NCBI RefSeq assembly: GCF_028583425.1
Contig: NC_072802.1
Location: forward strand, 18,795,926 to 18,859,925
Length of the DNA: 64,000 nucleotides
From: Eublepharis macularius
Taxonomy: Eukaryota > Chordata > Lepidosauria > Squamata > Eublepharidae
Direction of reading: 5' to 3'
A program made the position numbers and the translations under genes. Numbering within the stretch: position 1 is the first letter of the stretch; every line of letters starts with the position of its first letter. This document shows positions 23,401 through 33,500 of the stretch, piece by piece. The notes beneath the pieces were generated by a model. The model worked only from the letters and a program-made list of their open reading frames with translations. It had not been told where the DNA came from and did no database searches.

Positions 23401-23522
23401 CCCGTTTTTCCTCTGTCGTCCAGCGGCATGTGTCCAAGCTGTCAATGTTTTTGCTAAAAAGATTTTATTCTGTGATGTTGTCGTTTCAGGAAGCCGAAGC
23501 TCTCGCAAAGCAAGAGGCATGA
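14244..23522 (+). CDS. SH3BGRL: SH3BGRL, coding exons 2-4 (exon 1 lies upstream of the window)
   Basis: Coding segments 14244-14429, 21850-21930 and 23490-23522 join in phase 0. They give 62 + 27 + 10 residues, equal to residues 16-114 of the 114-aa vertebrate SH3BGRL. Recognisable stretches are [40 protein letters not shown] and the C-terminus ending KQEA. SH3BGRL is a small cytosolic protein with a thioredoxin/glutaredoxin-like fold lacking the CXXC active site. Its PLPP segment is the proposed SH3-binding motif. The missing first ~15 residues (an MVIRVYIASSSGSTA-type start) are not found anywhere in the window, so exon 1 must be more than 14 kb upstream. Introns 2 (7.4 kb) and 3 (1.56 kb) have GT-AG ends. 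An oddity is that the usually conserved PPQIFN reads PPRLFN here. Identification is very secure. Confidence 0.96.
14522..15119 (+). mobile_element. 5'-truncated L1 LINE carrying the ORF2 C-terminus
   Basis: The insertion is flanked by a perfect 20-bp direct repeat (14502-14521 and 15120-15139, starting GATATCCATA). It reads open for about 155 codons to the stop at 14980-14982. The product has the L1 ORF2p C-terminal zinc-knuckle-like pattern CPLCWRSC ... HMWWECH, then the tryptophan-rich tail. A short AT-rich 3' UTR and an A-rich end follow. The long intact TSD and uninterrupted frame suggest a recent insertion. It sits only 92 bp past the SH3BGRL exon 2 donor. Confidence 0.9.
15120..16274. 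other. SH3BGRL intron 2 with old repeat fragments
   Basis: A diverged tRNA-SINE tail lies at about 15610-15735 (ending 'ggtataaggcagcttcctac'). A common reptile repeat lies at about 15735-15930 ('catcaagttgcctccgacct', 'gcagatcctgcaaactgga'-like). No exon is seen. Confidence 0.5.
16275..16470. repeat. Fold-back AGTAGCACC-family repeat
   Basis: The left half has 'ccagcagcacctataagact' and the right half has 'agtcttataggtgctactgg' in inverted orientation. It ends 'cagactaacacagctac'. It belongs to the family at 4046-4262. Confidence 0.65.
17661..18020. mobile_element. GC-rich hAT-type MITE fragment inside the left arm
   Basis: It interrupts an arm whose intact partner (near 18545-18560) lacks it. 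It shares 'ccatttgcctgc'-type blocks, an 'agggctggga' start and a 'gacgtcatcacgc' palindromic block with the MITE at 5891-6293. Open frames here are GC-skew artefacts. Confidence 0.55.
18345..18435 (+). ncRNA. Hammerhead-ribozyme-like motif (type I) in a Penelope-like arm
   Basis: The core elements are in order. Stem I strand TGGCCC is at 18352-18357 and CTGATGA at 18358-18364. A short stem-II segment is at 18365-18378 and GAAA at 18379-18382. Stem III is ACAAGC at 18382-18387 paired with GCTTGT at 18411-18416. The cleavage-position base is T at 18417, and the stem I return strand GGGCCA is at 18418-18423. Stem I is six perfect pairs and can extend with TTGGTC (18345-18350) against GACCGG (18430-18435) across an internal loop. 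Stem II looks weak (ATC/GAT). Hammerheads are known in pLTRs of Penelope-like elements. Activity is not shown. Confidence 0.55.
19201..20477. other. SH3BGRL intron 2, no gene seen
   Basis: This is largely unique-looking sequence with pyrimidine-rich runs. No exon or well-bounded transposon is recognised. Confidence 0.5.
20486..20795 (+). mobile_element. hAT-type MITE, family A (copy 2)
   Basis: It begins CAGGGCTTTTTTACAGC and ends AGAAAAAAAGGCCTG. A perfect 8-bp TSD, GGTGTCAC, lies at 20478-20485 and 20796-20803. The arms form a long hairpin through the 'ctccagacagaggggagttt' block and its complement around 20575-20650. Confidence 0.9.
20999..21430 (-). repeat. Non-LTR tail and associated old repeats
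   Basis: 'tttgctttatttacaatcca' followed by 'gcagaattcacagtgcaagt' parallels the block at 9780-10010. A second degenerate piece at 21255-21420 ('cctaattccctttataaaaa') also resembles repeated sequence near 22260. Class is uncertain. Confidence 0.4.
21850..21930 (+). CDS. SH3BGRL: SH3BGRL coding exon 3
   Basis: The acceptor CACAG ends at 21849 and the donor GTAAGT starts at 21931. The 81-nt exon gives 27 residues, DYEAFFEAR ... APPGSK, almost unchanged from mammals. It supplies the last helix and strand of the thioredoxin-like fold. Confidence 0.96.
21931..23489. other. SH3BGRL intron 3
   Basis: This is a 1.56-kb intron with no gene recognised inside. A pyrimidine-rich acceptor (TTGTCGTTTCAG) ends it at 23489. 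Confidence 0.8.
23490..23522 (+). CDS. SH3BGRL: SH3BGRL coding exon 4 and stop
   Basis: The 30 coding bases give [10 protein letters not shown] followed by TGA at 23520-23522. Mammals end EAEVQAKQQA, so length and ending agree exactly. Confidence 0.95.
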   Translation, partial: EAEALAKQEA

Positions 23523-24630
23523 TTTCTCCCTCCCCACCTGTCCCTGCCTAAAGCCTTAAAATATTCTGCAAAGGGAAACCTCCACAGCTTTTTCTACAAC
23601 GGCAAAATTGCCTGTGCTTCAAGCAAAATAAGAAGTTTTTGTTGTTTTTCTTCAAATGCCAGTTGCTGTGCACAGCATAAATCGGAGCACCAAGACAGAA
23701 ATCGCAAACTCGCACTGAGGACAGTGGGGGCGGTCATCGATTGGACTGTCAAAAATCTTTTGATTTCCCCCCCAGCTTATATAAGATGCATTTTGGCAGT
23801 TACGTAATTTTTTTGTTAATGTACACTGTATCTTGCTATTAATAGTACAGATTTGTAACTACAGACCCAACTGTTTAAAAGGAAGGGGGTGACAGCCAAA
23901 ATTTCTATGAAGCCCCAGTGCCTGAACTGCCTCAAAAGTCATTGGAAAAATATTATGTTGATATCTCTTAAATTGTGACTGTTTCTGTTTTTAAAAAAGC
24001 TGTAGCGTAACATAGTAATGATCATAATTGCTTGCTGAAAATTAGGGTATTTCTGGGTTTTGTGTGTTGTCATTTTGTAGTTCATGGCAACTTTAAAAAA
24101 GAGGAAATGTAACATTTTCACTGAATTGACCAGTGTGGGGCATTTCATAGGCAGCGTGTCATCACTTTTTTTTAACTGTCTTTTGTAGAACCTGAAAGCA
24201 TCAATCTGGGCAAAGTCTGACTGCTATCATGTTCTTAGTGACCAGGTGGCGATACAAAAAAGTGTGTGTTTCCCACCCCGATCCAGCAGCAGTCCTTATT
24301 CCTGAAAGCCCTGAAGTTTTTCATGTAAGAATGTGCAAAAGTTCCATTCCAGTGTACAATTTTTCTTTGTCTAAACCTTGGAAAGCATTATGAAATTGGA
24401 AGTATAGTCATTCCAAGTAATGAAACTTGTAAAATTTTGCTGCTGTATAGGAAGAGAGATTGAGAACAGCAGGCATGTTCTGAAAAATTGTCGGGACAGG
24501 GTCTGCAGTTCCGCAACGCTGTCTTTCAACCATTGGTAGCTTATCTTGTAAAATATTGTGATGCTGACTTCATTCTGTGCTTCGGAGACTTGTTTCAAAA
24601 CATCCAGGCATTAAAAAGTAACTTCAAAGG
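23523..24630 (+). other. SH3BGRL: SH3BGRL 3' untranslated region (end inferred)
   Basis: AT-rich, repeat-free sequence follows the stop codon. The only polyadenylation-type hexamer I find in the next 1.2 kb is ATTAAA at 24610-24615, giving a UTR of about 1.1 kb. No canonical AATAAA is seen, so the true end could lie elsewhere. Confidence 0.5.
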
Positions 24631-25604
24631 CTGCAGTCCTCTTGAAATAGTGTCTCGTGTCAATTTGGAGGGCCAGATAGCAAGAATGAGGCTGAACCCA
24701 AACAGCTGATCTAGTACCCTGCCAAACTATCCTTTTGCCTACTAGCAAACACCATCTTTACTGACCCTCTGCATGTGAGCTAGAAAGAGTTTCTAATACA
24801 TTACCCATTATTTGATGTTTGCTACCAATTTGTAAGATTTTTTTCCTTCTTAAAAAAATCAGTGTATTTTGTTTCAGATCCATTCCAGTTTGTAGGATTG
24901 TGACCAGAAAAAGCATTTTTGAGTGTTGGACACACACACACACCCGCCGCCGCCGCCACTAAGTGATCTGTGATTGTCTTAGCAGGACTTCTGCTTGTGA
25001 GTTTGAGGAATTCATTATCCATACCGAAGAAGAAGGGGCTCCGCTTTCTGTTTGCAACAGATTGCTATGTCATCTAAACTGGGCCACTGTAGCTACTGCT
25101 TGCCCCTCAACCATAACTTAGCAAACCAGATCAAAAGAGTATCATGTTTTTTTCAAGTTAGTGCCATCCATAGCTTATCCAGTCTTCTCCTACTGCCGTG
25201 GAAGAACTCTAGGAAATGGAGGAAGGAATCCCTTCATGGGGTGAGTGAGTGCATGGTGTTTTGAGCCGTGAAGAAACATTGTGCGTGAACTGAAACATAC
25301 AGGCTATGACCGTAGCTGTTTATTTTTGTTGAGAAAAAAGGTCACTGTAATAGCAAGAATTGCTGTGGCATAGATCAGTGAGACCTGGATCACACATGAG
25401 GTATGCACTGTTGAAGACTGCCAAAGAATGGCACACACCGTCTCTTTGTTTTTTCATCTTTGCCTGATGGTAGGAAGCAGTATCTTTCACCTTTCTTTTT
25501 TTCTCCAGGGTAGCAGCACTAAAAATGGTAGCTGCATTTTGGACCAGTGTTAAGGGTGAGATCCAATTGTTCCTTTGTGTGGACCAAAGCAAGTGTTGTG
25601 ATCT
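24631..25604. other. Intergenic, no gene; CA/CCG microsatellite
   Basis: A (CA)n run followed by (CCG)n lies at about 24929-24957. Otherwise it is AT-rich sequence with no supported gene. Confidence 0.5.
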
Positions 25605-25815
25605 GTCTTTGTGTGGTGGAGAGTGCTGTCAAGTCATAGCTGACTTATAGTGACCCCCTGGCAGGGTTTTCACGGCATGAGACTAACAGAGGTGGTTTGC
25701 CATTCCCTGTCTGTCTGCAACTCTGGTCTTCATTGGAGGTCTCCCATCCACTTACTGACCAAGGCCGACCCTGCTTAGCTTCTGAGATCTGACAAGATCA
25801 GGCTCATTGTGGCTC
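25605..25815 (-). repeat. 5S-rRNA-derived SINE, minus orientation
   Basis: It is the reverse complement of the 4955-5170 copy. It contains 'gtggtttgccattccctgtc', 'ggtctcccatccacttactg' and 'ccgaccctgcttagcttct', the 5S internal promoter read backwards. Confidence 0.8.
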
Positions 25816-27472
25816 ATGTCAAATGGATGTGCATTTTAAGTTCCGTACATGCATTTGGAAACAAATATTTTTGATTCTCATACTTCACATATTTGAGTCA
25901 GCAATGAATGCTTGCTGACTCAGGACAATTTGACAAGGGGCAAGAAAGAAGCATTAATCTTACTAATGTGGCTATTCTAGAACTTGTGAATATAGCAATT
26001 GCAAAATCCAGCACAGGGAAACGACCTTGCTAAATTTGGAATGAAAAACCCTTTTTTTGTAACTGATGAATTTTCACTGAGTCACTGACTGTATTTGTTT
26101 CTGTTATGAAGGACTAAAATCTTAAATTATGTGGGCACTGTCTGGACTTTCCCCCTAGGAGAATACAACTTCTCCCAAAAATATGCAGGAGGCAGAGGAG
26201 CAAATGTTCCCACTGATAACTATTCTAGCACAGGTAGCTGACCATATCAAAGCAAAGGTGCAACTCTTAGAAAGCAATTTTGATAATGCCCAGAACAGTA
26301 ATGTAGAAGGAGTTTGCAGCAAAAATGTACCAAGAGTTTCCTAGTAAAACCTGGTTCTTGATTAGTATCATTCTGTGGATCACTCACTAGTGGAATTCTA
26401 GAACTGGGAACATTAATGGACCATGTGCATTAGCAACTGGCTTTTCCCCATAACAGCCAGATCTTCTACCAGAAGATTGTGTTGTGGTTTTCCTAGGGTT
26501 AGCAGGCTCCCTGATACCGGCAATTAGCAGGGAATCACTGATTCCCTACCAGTGCTGAGTTCTTGTCTGACTGTGCTTGCCAATATTGCAAATGGAGACA
26601 ATCCTAATGGGAAATGGCACAGGTCAGTTGTTGGGCCACACCTACCTGCAAGGCAGAGAATGGATGTTCAAATCCCTTGCACATCTGCTTCTTGTAATTT
26701 CTTGTAATGAAATCTCGATTGGCTGTGGCTTCACCCAAGGATCTCCATCCACTTCAACCATCTCTCATCCCCAGGACCAGTCTATGTTATGGAAGAGCAT
26801 GCAGTCGCACACGCCCCCACCTGGCATGGACTGCCACTATGAGGCGAACTGAGCTGAGGTTTCTTTTACAAGTCTGACTAGACAGACTTTTTACACTTTT
26901 ATTTTGGAGATTTGCCAAACTTAATTGTATTCAGATGTTCCAGATTTCAAACGCCAAAGACAATTTGGCTTTTCCGGTTTTTAAAAACCAAGATAGTCTT
27001 GTAAAAGTCTTACATCTTGTTTCTTTTTATAGCCTTAATTTTTGCTGTTAATGGTTGGTTGAGTTTTGTTGTTTTTTATTCCCAATGATCCTTCTATATT
27101 CTGAATTGTCAAATCAAATCCCACATCACAAGATGTTTGACTTCCCCCATTTTTACATAAACATTTTACTACTATCTCAGATTTATTTCTGACTGTTGCT
27201 TTTGGTCTTTCTGTTAAGTTAGTCTTAATACTCATAATCAAACAAAACCACACAATCCAAATTTCAAACTTCAGTAATAAAAGATGTACATCTGCCTCTA
27301 ATGTCCATCCTGTTCTTTTATATGGGGCATAATTAAGAATAAAAATTTCTACTTGACACACTCGCACAAGCTTGATTTGTGCTTTGTTTCCTAACCTACA
27401 GTGTTTCTGTGTTTTACTACAGCAGTGGTCTTCAGCCTTTCCAAATTTAGAAGCTGATAGTCTTATACCAAG
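25816..27472. other. Intergenic, no supported gene
   Basis: A minus-strand open frame of 110 codons (27367-27035) shows no family I recognise and has no splice or promoter support. The rest is AT-rich, with no clear repeat boundaries. Confidence 0.45.
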
Positions 27473-28291
27473 TAGGGGTGTGCACGGGGGTAAAAATTCA
27501 TTTTTCCCACTTCGGTTGACTCGAAGTGGGAAAATGATCCATAAAAACCTGAAAGCCGAAGCAGCAAGCCGCTTAGGCTTCAGGAATTTAAATCACTTCG
27601 GTATGCTCCATAAATATTCAGAGCATACTGAAGTGGGGAGAAGCTGTCTTCCAGCCTATCCCCCCCACTTGCCCCCCCCATCCCTCACCCCACTTACCTG
27701 TCCAGGAGCAACACTGGCTGGGCGGCAGGGAAGGCTGGGGCCGGTGCCTCTGCCACCAGCATCGCCTCCTCTGCCAGAGCAGTGGCCTGCGGAGCGGTAA
27801 GGAAGGCTGGAGCCAGCACCTCTGCCGCCCAGGCCGTCTCCTCCACTGTCGCAATGGCCAGCTGAGTGGCGGGGATGGCTGCAGCTGCAGCCTCTGCTGC
27901 CTGTACCACCTCTTCTGCTGCTGCGGCAGCCAGATGAGAAGTAGGGAAGGCTGGAGCCGGTGCGTCCGTCACCCACACCGCCTCTTCCGCCACAGCAACA
28001 GCCTGCAGAGTGGTAGGGAAGGCCAGAGCTGGCGCCTCTGCCACCTGCACCGCCGCCGCCTCTGCTGCTGTGGCCACCTGGGTAGCAGGGAAGGCTGCCA
28101 CCATGAAGGGCCAGGTAAGTGGTGTGGTGGGTGGTAGGGAGGGAGCCCTTTAAAGTTTAAAGGCCCTGAAGCTTCCTGAAGTGATACAAATCACTTAGGG
28201 AAGCTTTGATTCGGGGGAACCCTCAAATCTTTACAGAACGGGTCCAATTTGGGCATTATACTGAATCGGATACTCAAAGTACACACCCCTA
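27473..28291. mobile_element. hAT-type non-autonomous element with internal minisatellite
   Basis: It begins TAGGGGTGTGCACGG and ends GTACACACCCCTA. The flanking octamers are ATACCAAG (27465-27472) and ATGCCAAG (28292-28299), an 8-bp TSD with one mismatch. Inside, 27725-28105 is a GC-rich tandem array. Outer parts hold short inverted blocks such as 'cacttcggt' and 'gaagtg'. No transposase is encoded. Confidence 0.8.
27725..28105. repeat. 72-bp minisatellite, about five to six units
   Basis: A 'gggaaggctggagccgg'-type block recurs at about 27728, 27799, 27871, 27943, 28014 and 28085, a period near 72 bp. As 72 is a multiple of three, the minus strand stays open for 136 codons and reads as an Ala/Glu/Pro-rich 24-residue repeat. 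This is a consequence of the array rather than evidence of a gene. Confidence 0.8.
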
Positions 28292-30084
28292 ATGCCAAGA
28301 TCATGGTCCTTCCTGCAGAGTATTGCCTACTCAAACAGAGAACCATCTTCCCAAACATCTCCTGACATCTTTAACTAGAGATGCCCAAAGTTGAAGGTGG
28401 GACCTGCTGCATGCAAAGCTGGGCCACTGCCCTCCAAAATTAGATACACAATGTGAGAATGTATGGATATGACATATTATGTGTGCCAGAACAGGTCAAG
28501 TACTTTAGAAGAATATGCTAGTTTTGTAGTATAATAAATTGGAGCTTTGTTTTGCCCTTATAGTACATCTCTTTTTTTACCCAAGAACTTCTATTAATAC
28601 TAAACAGTTCCTTGACAAAACAAGGTGTAAAATCTAATTATTTATCTAAGTCTACTTAGATCTATCCTCCCTCTAACCCAAGACAGCTGTAGAATTCCTT
28701 GACCTACCAGTTGTGGGCTGAGCAGTTGAATGCTCCAGTGTTCTCCAGTAGGTACGGTATTTGCAATAATGGCTACAGTTTCAGAGTTAGGACAGTACCA
28801 GATGCCCCAATCTTATGTGCACGTGGGACCTGCTTCATTCACTGCATGTAATATCTGCACCTACAACACATACTGGACTGGGGCAAATGTGCATTGCATA
28901 TTGTTATCGTAGTTAATTGTAAATTCCACAATCTTTTTTCCTCATTCTCAGATCATAAGAATTACCAGTGGAACTCATTTATACACAGATTTTTTTGTTG
29001 CATATGAAATTAGGAGTTGGAATTGCCAGGTTGGACAAGCTTCATGAGATGGTGAGGAGGTGGGTGGGATGTATGAAGTTACACGTGCCACCAATATTTG
29101 TAATGTGAACTCACTGAAGGCTGTTTTTGCATACCCACAGTGTTTTGGTCAGAGAAGGCCTTATTTTAAAAACCACTGTGCAACCTGTAGGGGAAGGAAA
29201 CCATATTTCAGATGGAAAGCAAGACCAACATTCACAATTCATTTAGTCTCACTTAAGCACTGAACAGAGATTCCAACTCAAAATGATGAAAGCAAAAATG
29301 AAATCTTGACTATCCATCAAGTACTTTCTGCATAAAATGCGTTTTCTTGTTGATCGATCTGCTGTGCTGATTGCATGAAAGAGACCTCCGGGAAGGGGAA
29401 AAAAGTCTGCGTAGAAACCCTTTAATAATGGCAGAGTTGATGCCGTATTCTGTAAGGATTCTCATGTGCTTGAATAGTGTATGGTAGCCAGTTGGGATCA
29501 GTTCAGACATCATGCTAAGCAATGCCTTGCCATAACCATAGTTCCAGTGATTCAGAGCTGCTTTTGTTTTGGATACACTCAGTACTCCTGTTTGTCTGGG
29601 GCAGGGGCTTTGGGAGGCAAAGCAACAGCCATAACCGTGATTCCTCAGTTCGGTCATCACAAACCACAGTTTGCAAATTTGCTTCAAACCTTGGGTTCTG
29701 ATTAGTGAGCACGTCTCAGATTTTGGCTTGTCAATGTTAAGCTTTCTTAACCATGGTTTCACATGAAGTCTGAATGAAACGATTACTATCTATCCACACA
29801 GCCTCTTGCTTTCTTGAAGTATGACCATCTAATATGAAATATTCAAAGAAACAATGCTTGGTGAAGCAGGAGGTGCTTAGCCAAGCTCATTTCTGTCTGA
29901 ACACACATCCCAAAGCTCCTGGTAACTTGAGAATAACAAGTGCTAGATCAAGTTTTGTATCACCCATCCTGTTCACAAAGTAACACTTTTCCAAACACTT
30001 TTTGTGTATTGTCCTACACAATACCTTTGAATGGATGTCAAACTTAGCACCTGTAGAAAAAATACCATTTAAAGCTGTAGGTTT
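28292..30084. other. Intergenic, no supported gene
   Basis: A block around 29400-29760 with 'aaccatggtt' and 'aaaccacagtttgcaaattt' motifs looks like an old MITE-type repeat. No exon is recognised. Confidence 0.4.
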
Positions 30085-30406
30085 GTTAAAACTCAGTGGC
30101 TTTTTATTACTATCCTGCAAGAGCAAATGTTCCCATCTTCAGTGGTTTCTATTTTTTAACGATTTTAATACAGCAACCTCTGATGGAGACTGCAGAATCT
30201 TGTTTCACAGAGAAGATCTTGGAAGGCAGCACAGCATTTGCTGCAAACAGTGCATAAGATGCTCACTGGCTGACTTGGGGGGTTGTTTGTGCAGTAAAGT
30301 GTTTCTGTCATTGGCACTGACATGAATATCTTCCACATGCAAGATTTTATCTAAGGCGACAAACGAATGAGAACATGACATGGCATTGTCAGAAGTGACG
30401 TTGTCT
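30085..30406 (-). other. SH3BGRL3-like 3' UTR with AATAAA
   Basis: Downstream of the stop on the minus strand, an AATAAA hexamer lies at 30108-30103, about 300 nt past the stop. Cleavage would fall near 30085. It gives a compact UTR. The end is inferred from the signal alone. Confidence 0.55.
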
Positions 30407-30508
30407 TCAGATAGCGATCTCTCCCCTTGCTGTCTTCTCTATGGCTGACATCTTCAAAAACTTCCTAACTTCTTCATTCTCAGTTGCTTCGTAGAGCATT
30501 TGGGAGTC
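30407..30508 (-). CDS. SH3BGRL3-like coding exon 3
   Basis: The acceptor TTTTAG precedes 30508 on the minus strand. The 102 nt encode DSQMLYEATENEEVRKFLKM then SAIEKTARGEIAI and TGA (30409-30407). It aligns with DYELFVEAVEQNTLQEFLKLA of SH3BGRL3 but carries a longer tail. Confidence 0.9.
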   Translation of the reverse strand, partial: DSQMLYEATENEEVRKFLKMSAIEKTARGEIAI

Positions 30509-33500
30509 CTAAAACATGTAAACAGCATATTATATGGAACCAGCCCTTTGCTCCTACCCGAGGCGCCCCTCCCCTGGTTTTGTTTTCTTAATGGAGCTGA
30601 AATTGAAACTTGGGCTATGTCAACACAGTGAGGATTCTCCAGTTTGCACTTATTACTAGCTCCATTGTGAATGCAGAGATTGCGCACTGGCAATGCAGCT
30701 TCTGCATATTTTCCTTAATTGGCTGCTGTTTCCCCTGCATGACCCGAGGTTTTTTGAGGGTTTTTTGGGGGAGTGAGGGGAATCAGTAATTGTTACTATT
30801 GCAATTCATTTAGCCTTCAAAAAAAGCTGTCCAGTGGTATGGCAGGAAAAATGGCAGCAGTGAGGAGCTGCCTGAAATAAAATGGCCCTGAGGCTAGTAG
30901 GACTTTGGAAAATGTGTACCTTTCTATAGGATATCCCCTTTAGTACCATAACTATATGTTGTTCATATTCTTAAGCTATCAGGCATTGGTGTGGCTTTCA
31001 GTTCAACTGGGTTTTGCTTTCCTTGTGAAATCTCACCTGCTGTGAGTAGGCCTAAATGAAAGTATCTCCCAAACAGTGAGATATGGGTGTATCTTGGACT
31101 GCATGAAGCAGGGGGTTTCCATCCAAGCAGAAGTATCACTGAACATAGTCCCAAAGCATTATCAGAGCACAGACAGGGGTGGGTGATATGATGGAATGGC
31201 GAAATACTGAGGGGGTGACTCAATTACATCCCAGTTGCTCAGAACCTTCTAGAATCTTCTGGAAGTTCCCAATGGCCTGCCCTAACAAGGAGGCCTCTTC
31301 TGTGACTGGATATCATTTTAACATGACATTGTCAAGAGGGCAGGGTGCATTTCAGAAATGTATTAAAGCTAGATCACGTGCAGGAGGGAAGCTCTCTATT
31401 ATGGGTTCCCCCTGCCCCGTTTCTGCTTGTCTTTTTTGTTCTTTTCTGCTCCCTGCTGAGAGGATAAAAGAGTGGCATCAAAATGTCCTAGTCTACTGAT
31501 TACTGCTCTAGGTATACCCCCTTGCTTTGTTGATTTTTGGAAATGAGTAAGATCAGTGGGGTTTTTTTCATTAAAGAAAGAGGGGGGAGGGGTGCCAGCC
31601 CAGTACTCATGATGTCCACCACATTGGGGGCCCAAGCTCACCAGCCGAAAGAGGTGCTGGTACTGTGTATTGATGCTTACTGCCAGAAAAGAAACCCCTG
31701 AGTAAGATTATTGAGCATTAATTTTTCAGTTATTCAGGGAGAGCTTTGGAATACTGAAAATCTGGTGGGTGTTGTGGCCAAAGTGCCTTCTACCAGCTGC
31801 ATTTAGTTCTCCAAATCTCTCCTTTTTTACAGTCTGCCAACTTGGCCACGCTAATCTATGCTTCTGTAAACTGCCTTGAGATGCAAAGGGAAAGGCAACA
31901 TATAAATGTTTTAATTAATGAGAGAGAATAATATTTTTAAAATAGAATCTTTCTGATAACAAAAGAGCGTCAGTGACACTGTAGTTGTTCTATTGGGTTT
32001 GATGCCAGAATTCTTCATTTCTGCCTGACATGAGATCTTTTATATTATTTTGTGGATCTCTGTAACGTCGAAGGTAACAGGGAATAAAAGTTTGTGTCTG
32101 ACTTCTTGTTTGAAGTTTTGTCATTGTAAGCCACCCTGAACCATGTGGAAAGGCAGGATATAAATGTTTTAATTTAAAAAAATGCTCACTCAATGCAAGG
32201 AGAAAAAACATTCAGGAGCTTGTCCAACTTGTGGGCTTGGGATGAGCACCCTGCAATTACTACTGTTAACTTCTGCTTCACCAGGGACAATTCACTTCAT
32301 CCAGTGCTGTCAACTCGGAACCCCATTAAAGACCTGCCTCATGACTTATCCTAACTTGGCTGCACCCAGCTTTGAAAAACGGTTGAAGCTTTGGAAAGAG
32401 CCCTTGGAGCTGCACTTTCCCAAGCTGACTACACAGGAAACTTACTTCTCATTGCCTTCTTTAGCCACAAAATCCTTCCATGGGAACAAAGCCTAGTAAC
32501 TATCAAGAAGCTTGTCAATAACTGGGGACATTAATTTGTCCAAACTGCATCCATATCTGAGGGAGAGTGTTATCCCCTAATCAATCTCACTGGCTTAGTC
32601 AGATTCCATTGCCCATAAATATTTGGGAGGTCTGGAACTTTTCTTTGTCCCCACTTTGGAACATCTGGAGACTCCAAGACCAGTGGGCCAGGGGTTAAGT
32701 ACTCCTCCACTATCTTGGCACTGCAAGAAACTCTGTACATGCACTGAAGAACCCGCTACAATCTAGATAAAGTGTACTTAGCTGAGTTAAAAGAGCAAGA
32801 TTCAGGTTCAGTAGCACCTGGAGCTTGCTCTTCTATTTCAGACCAACATGGCTACCCATCTTACATTAGCTGAAACAGACCACCTTTATTGCTTTTATTG
32901 ACTATGCGTGTGTGTGAGTGTGCCCTTTCCTTGTTTTGTATTTTGTCCCCTTTCTTACGCCTTTTGAATCCAACCACCATTTTCCCCATTTTTCTCTAAT
33001 AAACCATATTTTTATAAATACTTTTTTGTTTCAGTAATACAATAGATTTCTCCGGGATATTTCATTGAATCTCTTCTCTGCGCACAGATTGCATAGGTGC
33101 TACATAGATGCTAAAAGACTGGATATTTTCCAGGAGTCCATCCTGTGCTTCAGTATTGTTCTAATACTGTGCTGGAGAACTATGTAAGCACCTTGGGTCC
33201 CCACTGGGGAGACAGGCGGAATGCAAATAAATACATACGTAAATCTTGAATTAACTAACTGTAGCCCATATGCTACATTAGCAGTGATACCTAGCTGGTT
33301 AATACGAACGGATGTGGCCAAAGTTGAGGTGGCACGTATGGACCTTTGCCCTAACCTGATATGGCAGTATTGAGGTCCAGGCAGATTTCTCTGTTACTAG
33401 ATTTTAGCTTTAAAAAAAAATTCTTACCCCGCAGTACTGGTCTCCGTTAAAGATCTGAGGTGGGATTGCATTAGGGTTGCCAGCTTTGTCCCTCATTTCT

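Noticed and set aside
27035-27367. 110-codon - strand frame
   Set aside because: No recognisable domain. AT-rich sequence gives long frames by chance and could be a decayed retroelement.
27694-28104. 136-codon Ala-rich frame on the - strand
   Set aside because: It is explained by a minisatellite whose 72-bp period preserves frame, inside a hAT-type element.
32190-33010. Possible LTR-type sequence ending in an AATAAA near 32998
   Set aside because: I could not place both ends or a TSD, and no retroviral coding part is recognisable. It is left as intron sequence.
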